DNA of 55,676 nucleotides, from assembly GCA_029821875.1 (NCBI GenBank), contig JALGXW010000023.1, positions 1 to 55,676 of the forward strand. Reading direction: 5' to 3'. The position numbers and the translations under genes are program-made. Positions 47,935 through 55,676 of the stretch are shown here, piece after piece (the stretch's first letter is position 1; each line of letters opens with the position of its first letter). The notes under the pieces were generated by a model, which was not told where the DNA came from, made no database searches, and saw only the letters and a program-made list of their open reading frames with translations. The DNA is from Candidatus Hebobacterum abditum (GTDB lineage Bacteria; Armatimonadota; Hebobacteria; Hebobacterales; Hebobacteraceae).

Positions 47935-48148
47935 TGCCCGGGCATTTGCATGCGGACCGCCTCAGGATTCGAGGGAAGGCTAGAGGGCCGCTGAACCGCG
48001 ACGCGTCGGGCCCACTCAACCCATCCCGTGTCGGTGCCTGTGAGCCGGTCTATCGCGGCGCGTCTTGCCTCCGCTCAGCAGCGGCGAGGACCCTTGACCA
48101 TCTCGCGACCAGGGGCGTGCCCTGGTCGAACACGGCGGGACGAACGAA
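47935..48148. other. Gap after the pilus operon
   Basis: This 214-bp gap starts with the perfect 12-bp palindrome ATGCCCGGGCAT (47934-47945), which overlaps the PilP-like stop codon. It is too short to be a convincing terminator. Confidence 0.35.
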
Positions 48149-49120
48149 GTGGCCGTGGCTGTGACGCCACGCGCTGGCGCGAGGCGTGTCGGCAGACCGC
48201 GGGAGCGGCGCTGTTCGGGGCGCGTGGCCGCGGCAGTTGCCCTCGTTGGCCCTGTCCGGAAGGTGGATCCGGCAGTGCTGCTCGTGTGCCTCTGCCTCCT
48301 CGCAGTCATGGGGTGTGGGAGAGACGACGGGACCGGCAGTGTGCATGAGGGATCCAGGCGGGACGACGAAGGCAGTATGGCAGCGGGAGACACCGTGGGT
48401 CTGTATGACAGTCAAGTTGGGATGTTCTATCTCGCTGGTACGAACGCTCCTGGGTTGCCTCATCGCCTCATTGCCGCTGGCATTGGCGGGAGGGGCATGT
48501 GGCCGATCGCAGGAGACTGGGACGGAGATGGCAGAGACACGATAGGGCTCTACGACCCAGCGACCTCTCAGTTCTACCTGGACGACACTCTCAATCGCAA
48601 CGCCCCAGTGCAGGCATTCGCCTTTGGCCAGCCAGATTCTGGCCAGGTCCCCATCGCCGGTGACTGGGACGGAGACGGCAAGACAACGGTGGGCCTCTAC
48701 GATCCTACTGACTCGACGTTCCGGCTCAGCAACAGGCCGATGGGCAGCGAAGCTGACCTGACCACATTCTCGGGAAGCGCCGAAGGCGGATATCTGCCGG
48801 TGGCCGGCGACTGGGACGGTGATGGGACGACATCCGTCGGCATCTACTCGCCGACCGCTGGCACTTTCTTGCTACTGGAGGGTCAGGGAGGCGCAGAACA
48901 GGCCACGAGGCTTCACTTTGGCCCGACCAACGCCGGTCTGCGACCCATCGCTGGCGACTGGGATGGCGACGGTGACGATTCCGTCGGCCTGTACGACACG
49001 GAAACAGGTGTCTTCTACCTGAGCAATCGCCTGAGCGACAGCGCGGCTGATTCTGAGTTCAGGCTGACGGTAGAGGGCTCCGATTCACTGCCGGTGGCGG
49101 GAAACTGGGGGGCCGGGTAG
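48149..49120 (+). CDS. Propeller lipoprotein with five FG-GAP/VCBS-like units
   Basis: Up to 323 residues. A lipoprotein signal is visible at LLVCLCLLAVMGC (C56 of the longest frame). The true start is unsure: GTG 48149 is the longest, GTG 48224 gives a normal-length signal. Four full units of about 48 residues carry PIAGDWDGDGxxxxGLYDP...FYL; each DWDGDG resembles a calcium loop. The chain begins with a half unit (VGLYDSQVGMFYL) and ends with the other half (LPVAGNWG), so the ends would close a five-bladed ring. Likely a surface binding protein. It follows the pilus genes. Confidence 0.75.
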   Translation: MAVAVTPRAGARRVGRPRERRCSGRVAAAVALVGPVRKVDPAVLLVCLCLLAVMGCGRDDGTGSVHEGSRRDDEGSMAAGDTVGLYDSQVGMFYLAGTNAPGLPHRLIAAGIGGRGMWPIAGDWDGDGRDTIGLYDPATSQFYLDDTLNRNAPVQAFAFGQPDSGQVPIAGDWDGDGKTTVGLYDPTDSTFRLSNRPMGSEADLTTFSGSAEGGYLPVAGDWDGDGTTSVGIYSPTAGTFLLLEGQGGAEQATRLHFGPTNAGLRPIAGDWDGDGDDSVGLYDTETGVFYLSNRLSDSAADSEFRLTVEGSDSLPVAGNWGAG

Positions 49121-49166
49121 ATGGCTGACGGCTACAAGGGTCCGGGATTGTCCTGCTGGCGGGCAC

Positions 49167-51191
49167 ATGTTCATGCCTCGTAGCAGCGCACGGACGCAGC
49201 GACGGGCGCGGAGATGGGGGCGCTTCGCGCTCGGCCTCGCCGTAGTACTCGTGCTGGGCCTCGCCGTCATCACCCTCTCCGCGAAGGTGGGCGGCGACCC
49301 GAAGGTAGCCGGGCCTCGGAGGGGCGCTGACTCGGGCGATGTGATGGAAGTGCGGGTTACTCTTGCCACCGACCATGGCGAACCCGTCGAGGTGTGGGGA
49401 GAACGAGTGCTGTTCTCGGCCGCCGATGCCCTGCTGCCCGTCAGGACAGTCGAGGTCGATCTCACTCCCTATGCGGGGCGACTGGTCCGGTTCGACGTGG
49501 AGGGATCCGTCAAGCGCGAGGGCCCGTCCTCCTCGCCACCGGGCTATGTTGGCTGCTCGGCAGCGCTTGTCGACCAACGCGGCACGACCTCAATCGAGTT
49601 CGTGAGCTGGCACAATGACGGCGACCGCCGGGCGCACGTAGGAAGCCTCGGGCCCCGCTCGCGGGTTCAAAGGCAGAGCCCTGACATGTCATATGCGTAC
49701 GCCACGGAAGGGCCGCTGTGGCACGTTCTGAGGGCCACCCAGGGCGCCACTCTGCTACTGCGCGTCATGCCGCTGCTGGCCGAGGATGTCGAGGCATCTT
49801 CGGGGGGGACCACTCAAGTTGCCATCGGCGAGGCAGATCGCGTTGCGCCGATTCCCGCCCCGTCCCCTTCGGGGCGGCCGCCGGACGTGTTCATCTATCT
49901 CATCGACGCGTTGCGGGCCGACCACCTTGGCTGCTATGGCTACGAAAGGAACACGTCTCCGCACATCGACAGGTTTGCCGCTGAGGCCGTCCTCTTTGAG
50001 CGCGCTCATACGCCCACTACTTGGACGCGGCCGGCGGTAGCCACCATGTTGACAGGACTCTACCCTTCCGTTCACCATGTGCACGACTCGGTGGACCGAC
50101 TTGATGACTCAGCCCTGCTTGTATCCGAGGTGCTGCGCCGCTCCGGCTATCGGTCATACTGCGTCGTGACGAACCCTCACGTCAGCGAGACCTGGGGATT
50201 CAACCAAGGGTACGAGGCGTTCGAGTTCTACGACGGGCTCGTGTCCACAGCCACCGATCTATCGGACTGGATCTACGGCCATGTGTCGACATTCCTCGCC
50301 CAGGAGGACTCGGACCAGCCGCTTTTCATGTACCTACATGCCCTCGAGCCACACGGGCCATATTCCCCCAGCTCGGAGGCTCGTTCGCTGTTTGACCGCG
50401 GCGGCCAGGGCATATGTGATGGGACCGGGAACGCCCTTGCGGCAGCGGGGAATGTCTATCCCTGGCTTTCCAGTTCCGACGTGCGTCATCTGGTTGATCT
50501 GTATGACGCTGAGATCTACGACAACGACCGGAGCTTCGGGGAGTTTCTGAGCCTGCTTCAGCGGCACGGCCGCTACGAGAATGCGCTGATAATCCTGACG
50601 GCCGACCATGGCGAGGCCTTCGGCGAGCACGATACCCTCGCACATGGCTCCGCATTCGGCCAGGAGGAGATGCATATACCCCTCATCATCAGATTCCCCG
50701 GTGGGAGGTCCTCTGGTGGGCGCGTGAGGCAGGCGGCCAGCCTGGTCGATCTGGTCCCGACAGTCCTCTCACAGACCGATGTCGAGTCGGGTCTGGGCGA
50801 TGACCTTCCCGGAATGGATCTCTCAGAGTGCTTGCGCCGTGACCTCGCGGAGAAGGGGCGGCGGATCTACGGAGAGATGTGCCATCGAGGCGGCGCGCTG
50901 GATCTGCTCGCCGTCGTTGACGAAGACGGATACAAGCGCGTGGTGAAGATGTCGCGCGGCGGGACCGCGAGGAGAGCAGTGGGGCTATGGGACACAGAGG
51001 CCGACCCCGCGGAACAGGTCGACCTGAGCACAGCACTCCCAGCCCGGGCCGCGTACCTGGAGCAGCTTCTGGCGTGCTGGATGGTAGCACAGGCGGATCA
51101 GGATGGACGCGTCAGAGAGAGTAGTCCGCCGTCGACTGAGATGAGTGAGCAGATGAAGAGGCAGCTAAGGGCGCTGGGCTACCTGCACTGA
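49167..51191 (+). CDS. Sulfatase-fold membrane protein with Thr at nucleophile position
   Basis: A 674-residue protein anchored by one N-terminal helix (RFALGLAVVLVLGLAVI, 19-35). A beta-rich region (60-230) precedes the alkaline-phosphatase/sulfatase domain: IYLIDALRADHLGCYGY (metal Asp 247 and 252), TWTRPAVATMLTGLYPS and LTADHGEAFGEH (metal DH). In sulfatases the third motif is C/S-x-P-x-R and holds the formylglycine residue; here it reads T287-R-P-A-V. Phosphoglycerol and phosphoethanolamine transferases of this fold use Thr, so a phospho-transfer or phosphatase role at the outer face is more likely than sulfate release. It precedes DUF2723. Confidence 0.75.
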   Translation: MFMPRSSARTQRRARRWGRFALGLAVVLVLGLAVITLSAKVGGDPKVAGPRRGADSGDVMEVRVTLATDHGEPVEVWGERVLFSAADALLPVRTVEVDLTPYAGRLVRFDVEGSVKREGPSSSPPGYVGCSAALVDQRGTTSIEFVSWHNDGDRRAHVGSLGPRSRVQRQSPDMSYAYATEGPLWHVLRATQGATLLLRVMPLLAEDVEASSGGTTQVAIGEADRVAPIPAPSPSGRPPDVFIYLIDALRADHLGCYGYERNTSPHIDRFAAEAVLFERAHTPTTWTRPAVATMLTGLYPSVHHVHDSVDRLDDSALLVSEVLRRSGYRSYCVVTNPHVSETWGFNQGYEAFEFYDGLVSTATDLSDWIYGHVSTFLAQEDSDQPLFMYLHALEPHGPYSPSSEARSLFDRGGQGICDGTGNALAAAGNVYPWLSSSDVRHLVDLYDAEIYDNDRSFGEFLSLLQRHGRYENALIILTADHGEAFGEHDTLAHGSAFGQEEMHIPLIIRFPGGRSSGGRVRQAASLVDLVPTVLSQTDVESGLGDDLPGMDLSECLRRDLAEKGRRIYGEMCHRGGALDLLAVVDEDGYKRVVKMSRGGTARRAVGLWDTEADPAEQVDLSTALPARAAYLEQLLACWMVAQADQDGRVRESSPPSTEMSEQMKRQLRALGYLH

Positions 51192-51201
51192 GGCTGGAGA
51201 G

Positions 51202-51217
51202 GGGAGTCCGCGCTCCC
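51202..51217 (+). terminator. Small hairpin after the sulfatase-fold gene
   Basis: GGGAG (51202-51206) pairs with CTCCC (51213-51217) around a six-base loop, 10 bp after the stop. The stem is short and no T-run follows. Confidence 0.3.
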
Positions 51218-51447
51218 TATGGTCACTGCGAGGACGCGAAGGCCGAGGCATACGACGGCACTGGCTTGGCGCTCTGCGACATCGTGGGTGGGCCTCGCCG
51301 CGTTGCCGGCCGGTCGGTGCGCTGAGGGCGCCAGCAAGCATGCTGCTGGCAGGTCGGAGCCTGCAGCGGCAGTATCTGTGACTTCTCATTTGGCTGGCGG
51401 TAAGGAGGCCGGCAGTTAGACGACACTGGCCTGGAATCATCTCCTCA

Positions 51448-53337
51448 TTGATGGCGCTCGTCACATATGGGCGGGCCACATGCCCCACCGTGTACGGCTT
51501 CGATAGTGCCGAATTTGCCACGGCCGGCTACACTCTGGGCCTCGCTCACTCTCCGGGCTACCCTCTTTACACACTCCTGGCGAAGGGCGCCACACTACTC
51601 CCGGTGGGCGAGGTCGCGTACCGAGTGAATCTCGTGTCTGCGGTGCTGGGTGGCCTCAGCATAGGTGCGCTCTACGCCTGTGTGTGGCTGCTCGTCCGCT
51701 CGCGGCTGGCCGCCTGCGCGGCGACTCTTGCCTTTGCCTTCAGCTACACATACTGGGCCCAGGCGGTTGTGGCCGAGGTGTACACACTCCAGATACTCCT
51801 TGTGGCCCTTGCCCTAGCTTTCTTCCTGAGCTGGCAGAGGAGTGGAAAGCGGTCGTCGTTGTTGGCAGCCGCGGCGTTCTTCGGGGCTGCAGTCACACAC
51901 CATACCTCAACCGGCCTCCTGTTGCCGGGAGTTCTCTACCTTCTGTGGCGGCAAGCACACCGACGGCAGATGCGTGGCAGAGAGCTACTCGCAGCCGCGG
52001 GCTGCTTCCTGGCTCCTCTGGTCGTTTACGCCTACATACCGATCAGAGACGCGATGGACCCGGCCTACAACTGGCCAAGGGACGTGGGGCTCGATGTCCG
52101 TACGGCCAAGGGGCTATGGCTTCATGTGACCAGCGCGTCGTTCCGACACGCGCTGTCCCTCTCCCCGGAGGTGACGTCGGAGGGGGCGATGAGCCTTGTG
52201 ACCTGGCTCGGGCGCAACTTCGTGTGGCTAGGGGTCCCGTTCGGCTTGGCCGGGCTGGTCAGGCTATGGGGGCGGGACAGGGAGCTCCTGTGGTTCTCAC
52301 TGATTCTGTTCGTGCCAACGGCCGTGTTCTTCGTCCACTACGATGTGTTCGACCAGGAGGTGTTCTTCCTGATTCCGTTCTTCATCTGGACCTGGTGGAT
52401 GGGTTCAGGCTTTCGAGGGCTCCTCGATGGTCTCAAGCAGTGGTTCCCGGAACGTCGCGTCGCGCTGGTGTGCGGCGGGCTGATTGCGCTGGCTCCCGCT
52501 CTCTTCTCGCTGGCGAGCAACTTCCCGAGGCTTGACTTCAGCCGGCAGACGGCCCTGGCGGAGGACTGCCGGTCGACTCTAGTGTCCCTGCCACGAAACG
52601 CGTGGGTGTTCTCAGCATTTCCCCTCGCACAGCCCCTCAGGTACTTCCAGATCGTCGAGGGTCTTCGACCCGACGTGGAGGTGTACGACAGCAGCCACAT
52701 GGCGGTCGCGATCGACATGCTGCCTGAGAATCCTACCTCGGAAGACATAGCTGAGGCTGTAGGTGGGCTACACCGGGAGGACGCGGCGCGCGCACTGGAA
52801 GTCCGACCGACCTATACGACCTATGTGGACCACGGGCTTTCGCTCGCCTTCGACTTCCATCGGGACGGCAATCTGTATACGATCAGCCCGAAGCGTGCCC
52901 CGCGTCAGATGAGCAGTCTGAATGTGGCGCGTCCTCTGTTCGTGACCTTCGACAACACGCTGGTGCTAGCCGCTGTCACTGTGCGGCCGACGACTCTGCG
53001 CCCGATTGACCCCTTCCGCGTGAGCTTCGCCGCCGCTCTCCGCCGCCCGACCAGTAAGCACTACCGTCTGTATCTCGTTGTCAGCGAGGCAGACAGTGCT
53101 CGGCGTGTCCTCGTCACCAAGTACGAGCCCGGCTCTCTGGCGGAGACAACGGACACCTGGCCCCAAGACGTCTTCTTCCAACAGAGCTATGACGTCGGGA
53201 TACCGGGCCCGGTCGACCCGGGGAAGTACCTGGTCTCGGTCGGAGTCATTGACGAGGACGGACCGGTTGCGCCCACCGATCCGCGAGGGATCCCGACGCC
53301 TGCGGTTGCTGTGACCTACTTGCAGCTGGAGTACTGA
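51448..53337 (+). CDS. DUF2723 membrane glycosyltransferase, start uncertain
   Basis: A 629-residue protein from TTG 51448 (ATG at 51451). The first periplasmic loop carries the DUF2723 signature: GFDSAEFATAGYTLGLAHSP then GYPLYTLLAKG. About ten hydrophobic segments follow, up to residue 370, then a soluble C-terminal domain of about 260 residues. DUF2723 proteins resemble protein O-mannosyltransferases that take sugars from lipid carriers. The start lacks a ribosome site and cuts the first membrane helix. The frame stays open upstream to 51382, adding RRHWPGIISSL, and AAGGAGG lies at 51402-51408, with no usual start codon after it. The true start may be non-standard, or this gene may have lost it. 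Confidence 0.78.
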   Translation: MMALVTYGRATCPTVYGFDSAEFATAGYTLGLAHSPGYPLYTLLAKGATLLPVGEVAYRVNLVSAVLGGLSIGALYACVWLLVRSRLAACAATLAFAFSYTYWAQAVVAEVYTLQILLVALALAFFLSWQRSGKRSSLLAAAAFFGAAVTHHTSTGLLLPGVLYLLWRQAHRRQMRGRELLAAAGCFLAPLVVYAYIPIRDAMDPAYNWPRDVGLDVRTAKGLWLHVTSASFRHALSLSPEVTSEGAMSLVTWLGRNFVWLGVPFGLAGLVRLWGRDRELLWFSLILFVPTAVFFVHYDVFDQEVFFLIPFFIWTWWMGSGFRGLLDGLKQWFPERRVALVCGGLIALAPALFSLASNFPRLDFSRQTALAEDCRSTLVSLPRNAWVFSAFPLAQPLRYFQIVEGLRPDVEVYDSSHMAVAIDMLPENPTSEDIAEAVGGLHREDAARALEVRPTYTTYVDHGLSLAFDFHRDGNLYTISPKRAPRQMSSLNVARPLFVTFDNTLVLAAVTVRPTTLRPIDPFRVSFAAALRRPTSKHYRLYLVVSEADSARRVLVTKYEPGSLAETTDTWPQDVFFQQSYDVGIPGPVDPGKYLVSVGVIDEDGPVAPTDPRGIPTPAVAVTYLQLEY

Positions 53338-53533
53338 CATCGCTCGTCGCTGTCTACGAGTTGCGGCCAAGAGAACCGGGTGGCTGTTACATGGAGGGCG
53401 TGCGCGAGAGGCAGCGCAACGTCGCGACCGGTCATGTGCACTGCGGTCGCAGGCGCGAGACTATCGCACCACGTGCGACGCCGGAGGACCTCAGCCGGTC
53501 GGGATCGGCGCTCGCGAGAGAGGAGGGCGTGTT

Positions 53534-53791
53534 ATGTCAGAACTGACTCCGCAACTGGCCATGGTGCTCCTGATCGTCGGCGCGGGCCTGCTCGTTGCGC
53601 CGGTGGCCCTTGCCGCCTACCTCCTCGGACGGTGGAGGGGGGCTCGGCGTGCAGACCGGGTCTGGACCACATGGACTGGCATCGAGCCGAGCGAACTCCC
53701 GACGCGGCAGTTTGAGCGCGAGCTCCGGGATCTGAGGAACCGTATTGGGCGCGCCGCGGACTACTGGCCAGAAGGGACACGAGAGGACTAG
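53534..53791 (+). CDS. Small single-helix membrane protein
   Basis: An 85-residue protein with a strong AGGAGG seven bases before the ATG. One membrane helix (LAMVLLIVGAGLLVAPVALAAYLLG, about 8-32) is followed by a basic patch (RWRGARRADR) and a charged, probably cytoplasmic, helix (QFERELRDLRNRIGRAADYW). I recognise no family. It might be an accessory subunit for nearby envelope enzymes. Confidence 0.7.
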   Translation: MSELTPQLAMVLLIVGAGLLVAPVALAAYLLGRWRGARRADRVWTTWTGIEPSELPTRQFERELRDLRNRIGRAADYWPEGTRED

Positions 53792-54173
53792 GCGATGGCT
53801 CTCGGCAGCGCCCTGCATCGCCGCGAGAGAGCGATGGGTTCCCGGGTCTGGAGAGGAGGGTGCGAGAACGCGTGTCCAAATGCCGACGCCAGCGAAGCGG
53901 GCGACCCAAGGGTTCGGCCATCTGGGCCACTCGCCTGCGCTGCTGCGCCGATGGACGCGGCCAGCCGTGGGCCTCGCTTGGCCCTGCGGCCTCGCCGGCC
54001 GTGGACTTCCGTGCTCACGTCGTCCATTATGCTGAAGTGCGTCGAGACGCGCTCGACCATAGCAGGATCTCTATGTCGCGCCACGGAGCGACTGCTCGGA
54101 GCTGTGCCTCCCCACTGAGCACGGGCAACGCGTCGCTGCCCCACATGGCACTTTCCCGTAACGGAGGGATGAG
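53792..54173. other. Intergenic stretch, no supported gene
   Basis: A 382-bp gap. Several overlapping open frames are present, as expected in GC-rich DNA, but none has a well-placed ribosome site or similarity. I see no repeat A or B here. Confidence 0.5.
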
Positions 54174-54497
54174 GTGAGCTCATGCAGACATACGAAGCTA
54201 ACTGCCCTGCACTTCGAGGCCGGAGCGGGGAATGCTGGGAACGTCGAGCGTCTGCTCGCAGGCGGCACCGATGTCAACTGCGTAACCGACCATCTCTGGA
54301 CTCCCCTTCACTTCGCGGCTGCCTGGGGTCGGCCCGCAGTGGTCAGTCTGCTGCTCTCCAGGGGAGCGAATGCGAACGCGAAGGCCGATGACGGCAGGAC
54401 GCCCATGGATCTGGCTCAGGACCACGGACACGACGCAGTGGCCGCGCTACTGCTCGATCATGGGGCGGGCCCAGGAGCAGGATCTCAGCTCGGCTGA
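54174..54497 (+). CDS. Small ankyrin-repeat protein
   Basis: A 107-residue protein from GTG 54174 with GGAGG six bases upstream. It has three ankyrin units: LTALHFEAGAGNAGNVERLL, TPLHFAAAWGRPAVVSLLLS and TPMDLAQDHGHDAVAALLLD, each followed by GA-x-x-N-type turns (GGTDVN, GANANAKADDG). There is no signal peptide. Ankyrin repeats bind other proteins; the partner is unknown. No toxin or effector domain is attached. Confidence 0.85.
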   Translation: MSSCRHTKLTALHFEAGAGNAGNVERLLAGGTDVNCVTDHLWTPLHFAAAWGRPAVVSLLLSRGANANAKADDGRTPMDLAQDHGHDAVAALLLDHGAGPGAGSQLG

Positions 54498-54846
54498 GAA
54501 GTCGAAGCCGGGCAGGCCCGTCTTGTGTCAAGAACACTGGCGCGCAGTGCTCGTTGTTGGCTGGGCAGGTGGGCAAAGTGTCGGGTCGGCTCTTGCCCGG
54601 AGTCGAATCTAAGGCGACGCTCCGGCCGAGTTGTCTGGCTCAAGCACCCTCTGGCTGCGGGGAGGCACAGGCTGCCGCCACCTGGGAAGGCGAGTCCGGC
54701 AGCCGTTGGAACAGGTTGCTGAGCTGGAGGTCGGCACCTGTGCGTTCGCCGTCAGTCTGCACGTTGTTCAGCAGCCTCGGCACGGGAGGCGCCCGCGAGT
54801 GTCTCAGGGGATGCCTGTGCCGCTCCCCCGAGAACGGAGGCAGGCA
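54498..54846. other. Intergenic stretch, no supported gene
   Basis: A 349-bp gap between the ankyrin gene and the last membrane protein. In-frame extension of the latter up to 54631 has no similarity. I see nothing else. Confidence 0.5.
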
Positions 54847-55407
54847 ATGCGACAGCCTGATGACGCCGATTCACTGCCGCAGCAGGAACGGCCGGCGGCG
54901 GAGCACCGCTGCTCGTGGGATGCCTGGGAGAGTTGGGCTACATCCTGGCTTCCGCCGTGGCGCTCGAGCGTGCCCGGCGTGCTCAAGCTGTACATGCTCC
55001 TAGGCTTCGCATTGGGAGTCGCCGCGCTCGCCTTGGCGATCTCCGGCCGAGTCGTCGTGATTGATGATCCACACACTGCGGGCCCCTTGGGATGGCGCGC
55101 AGCACTGGGAGTATGGGGCGCGTTGGCTGTGCTTCAGGCCGCATTGATACTGATACGGCATCCTCTGGGTCTCTACGCCTTCTGGGCACTCCACGCGTGG
55201 TATGTCCTCTTGGCCGCGCTGTACTGGCTACTCCTCTCGGGCGGCAACCTGTCATCCTCGCACGTAGCGTCGAGGGCTACGGTCTGGTCAACACTGATGG
55301 CACTGTACGGATGGTACCGCAGGAGTTGGTTCCTTTCGAAAGGTGAACGGGCACAAGGGGTGCTGGGTCCGTCGGGAGCTAGCGAGGGGGAACACGACCA
55401 GAACTAG
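54847..55407 (+). CDS. Four-helix membrane protein of unknown family
   Basis: A 186-residue protein from ATG 54847 with GGAGG six bases upstream. A soluble N-terminal stretch (1-45) is followed by about four membrane segments, including LKLYMLLGFALGVAALALAI, ALGVWGALAVLQAALILI and FWALHAWYVLLAALYWLLL. The C-terminus is polar. I recognise no family. Confidence 0.65.
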   Translation: MRQPDDADSLPQQERPAAEHRCSWDAWESWATSWLPPWRSSVPGVLKLYMLLGFALGVAALALAISGRVVVIDDPHTAGPLGWRAALGVWGALAVLQAALILIRHPLGLYAFWALHAWYVLLAALYWLLLSGGNLSSSHVASRATVWSTLMALYGWYRRSWFLSKGERAQGVLGPSGASEGEHDQN

Positions 55408-55425
55408 GCCCCCCTCTCGATACGG

Positions 55426-55548
55426 CTACCGCTTCATCGCCTCCCGCAACGTCCTGCCCATCTTCCATGTGTCGACCGCCGGTGGGATCGCCCTGAGTTG
55501 CATCTCTGCGTGTGGTTGTTGGAGCACTCCGTGAGTCCACAGGAGCAT
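55426..55548 (-). other. Short minus-strand frame, possible gene remnant
   Basis: A 40-codon frame that ends in TAWKMG-like sequence (VDTWKMGRTLREAMKR). Its amphipathic ending looks like a natural protein C-terminus, so it may be the tail of a lost gene. There is no ribosome site and I recognise no family. Confidence 0.25.
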
Positions 55549-55614
55549 GTCAGGCGATCGTAGAACTGGCGGTCTCAGGAACGTCCGATAACGACCGCTG
55601 GTTCCATCTGCCGG

Positions 55615-55676
55615 TGTTGGGCGACCGTGAGACCGGCACAGGGGGCTTCCCGACTAGGCTCATAACGGGTGTTTCG
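55615..55676 (+). repeat. Intergenic repeat A, copy A7 (truncated by window end)
   Basis: GTTGGGCGACCGTGAGACCG and GGGCTTCCCGACTAGGCTCA are followed by TAACGGGTGTTTCG at the last bases. This matches A4 up to the hairpin loop. The ACAAAC core should follow beyond the window. Confidence 0.7.

Larger units (their letters stand above)
55408..55676. other. Right-edge intergenic region, ends inside repeat A7
   Basis: No strong gene. A possible minus-strand frame lies at 55426-55548. Repeat A7 fills 55615-55676 and is cut by the window edge. Confidence 0.5.

Noticed and set aside
53795-54177. Several overlapping frames between the small membrane protein and the ankyrin gene
   Set aside because: None has a correctly spaced ribosome site, family similarity or non-overlap with the others.

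Overview
This GC-rich bacterial window reads like a chromosome segment from an uncultured Gram-negative, soil- or sediment-type lineage. The best clue is the lone prepilin at 7.8-8.9 kb. Its start (GFTLIELLVVIAIIGILAA, then a VFARARE/CLSN block) and its C-terminal H-X9-DG motif are typical of Armatimonadota, Planctomycetota and related phyla. The mix of DUF3604, DUF6785/6784, DUF4838, ceramidase-like, GH4 and URO-D-like proteins fits Armatimonadota-like genomes. The phylum is inferred, not proven. I see no rRNA, tRNA, CRISPR array, transposase or phage structural gene.

Layout. (1) 0.3-34.8 kb is a carbohydrate and amide catabolism region with many strand switches: DUF3604 hydrolase, two GH4 enzymes, a URO-D-like protein, heparinase II/III proteins, NodB-type deacetylases, two ceramidase-like paralogues, a nitrilase-family amidase, a BNR/GH74-like exported protein, GH1, PIG-L, GNAT, DUF4838, a GH5 lipoprotein and a GNAT_C acyltransferase. 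One multi-pass DUF6785/6784 protein is the only transporter-like gene, and a degraded tail of a second copy lies just after it. No transcription factor is visible. (2) 34.8-36.6 kb has a stand-alone XerC/D-type tyrosine recombinase behind an 850-bp non-coding region that carries a phased 11-bp repeat array and a hairpin over the ribosome binding site. (3) 36.7-38.3 kb has a TPR/thioredoxin-like exported protein and two doubtful small ORFs. (4) 38.7-47.9 kb is a type IV pilus assembly operon: pilB, pilC, a pilin, three overlapping minor pilins, a fused pilM-pilN, pilO-like and pilP-like, with a DUF5658 gene on the opposite strand between the last two. (5) 48.1-55.4 kb has a propeller lipoprotein, a sulfatase-fold protein with Thr in place of the Cys/Ser nucleophile, a DUF2723 glycosyltransferase, two small or membrane proteins and an ankyrin protein.

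How the genes may work together. Exported heparinase/deacetylase, GH74-like and GH5 proteins would cut and deacetylate polysaccharides outside the cytoplasm. Predicted cytoplasmic GH4, GH1, PIG-L, nitrilase and acyltransferase proteins would finish smaller products. The longest co-directional run, about 30.0 to 19.2 kb on the minus strand, joins PIG-L, GNAT, a deacetylase-heparinase fusion, GH1, a ceramidase-like protein and the BNR protein. That suggests an acetylated, possibly uronate-containing glycan, which is inference only.

The most unusual content is non-coding. A dispersed intergenic repeat family, here called A, often joined to a second repeat B, sits mostly in one orientation and mostly upstream of minus-strand genes. 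Two identical copies form a perfect UUCG-capped hairpin, and another keeps the stem with base changes that pair only if the RNA is read on the plus strand. With the 11-bp phased array beside the recombinase, these are the best candidates for something undescribed.
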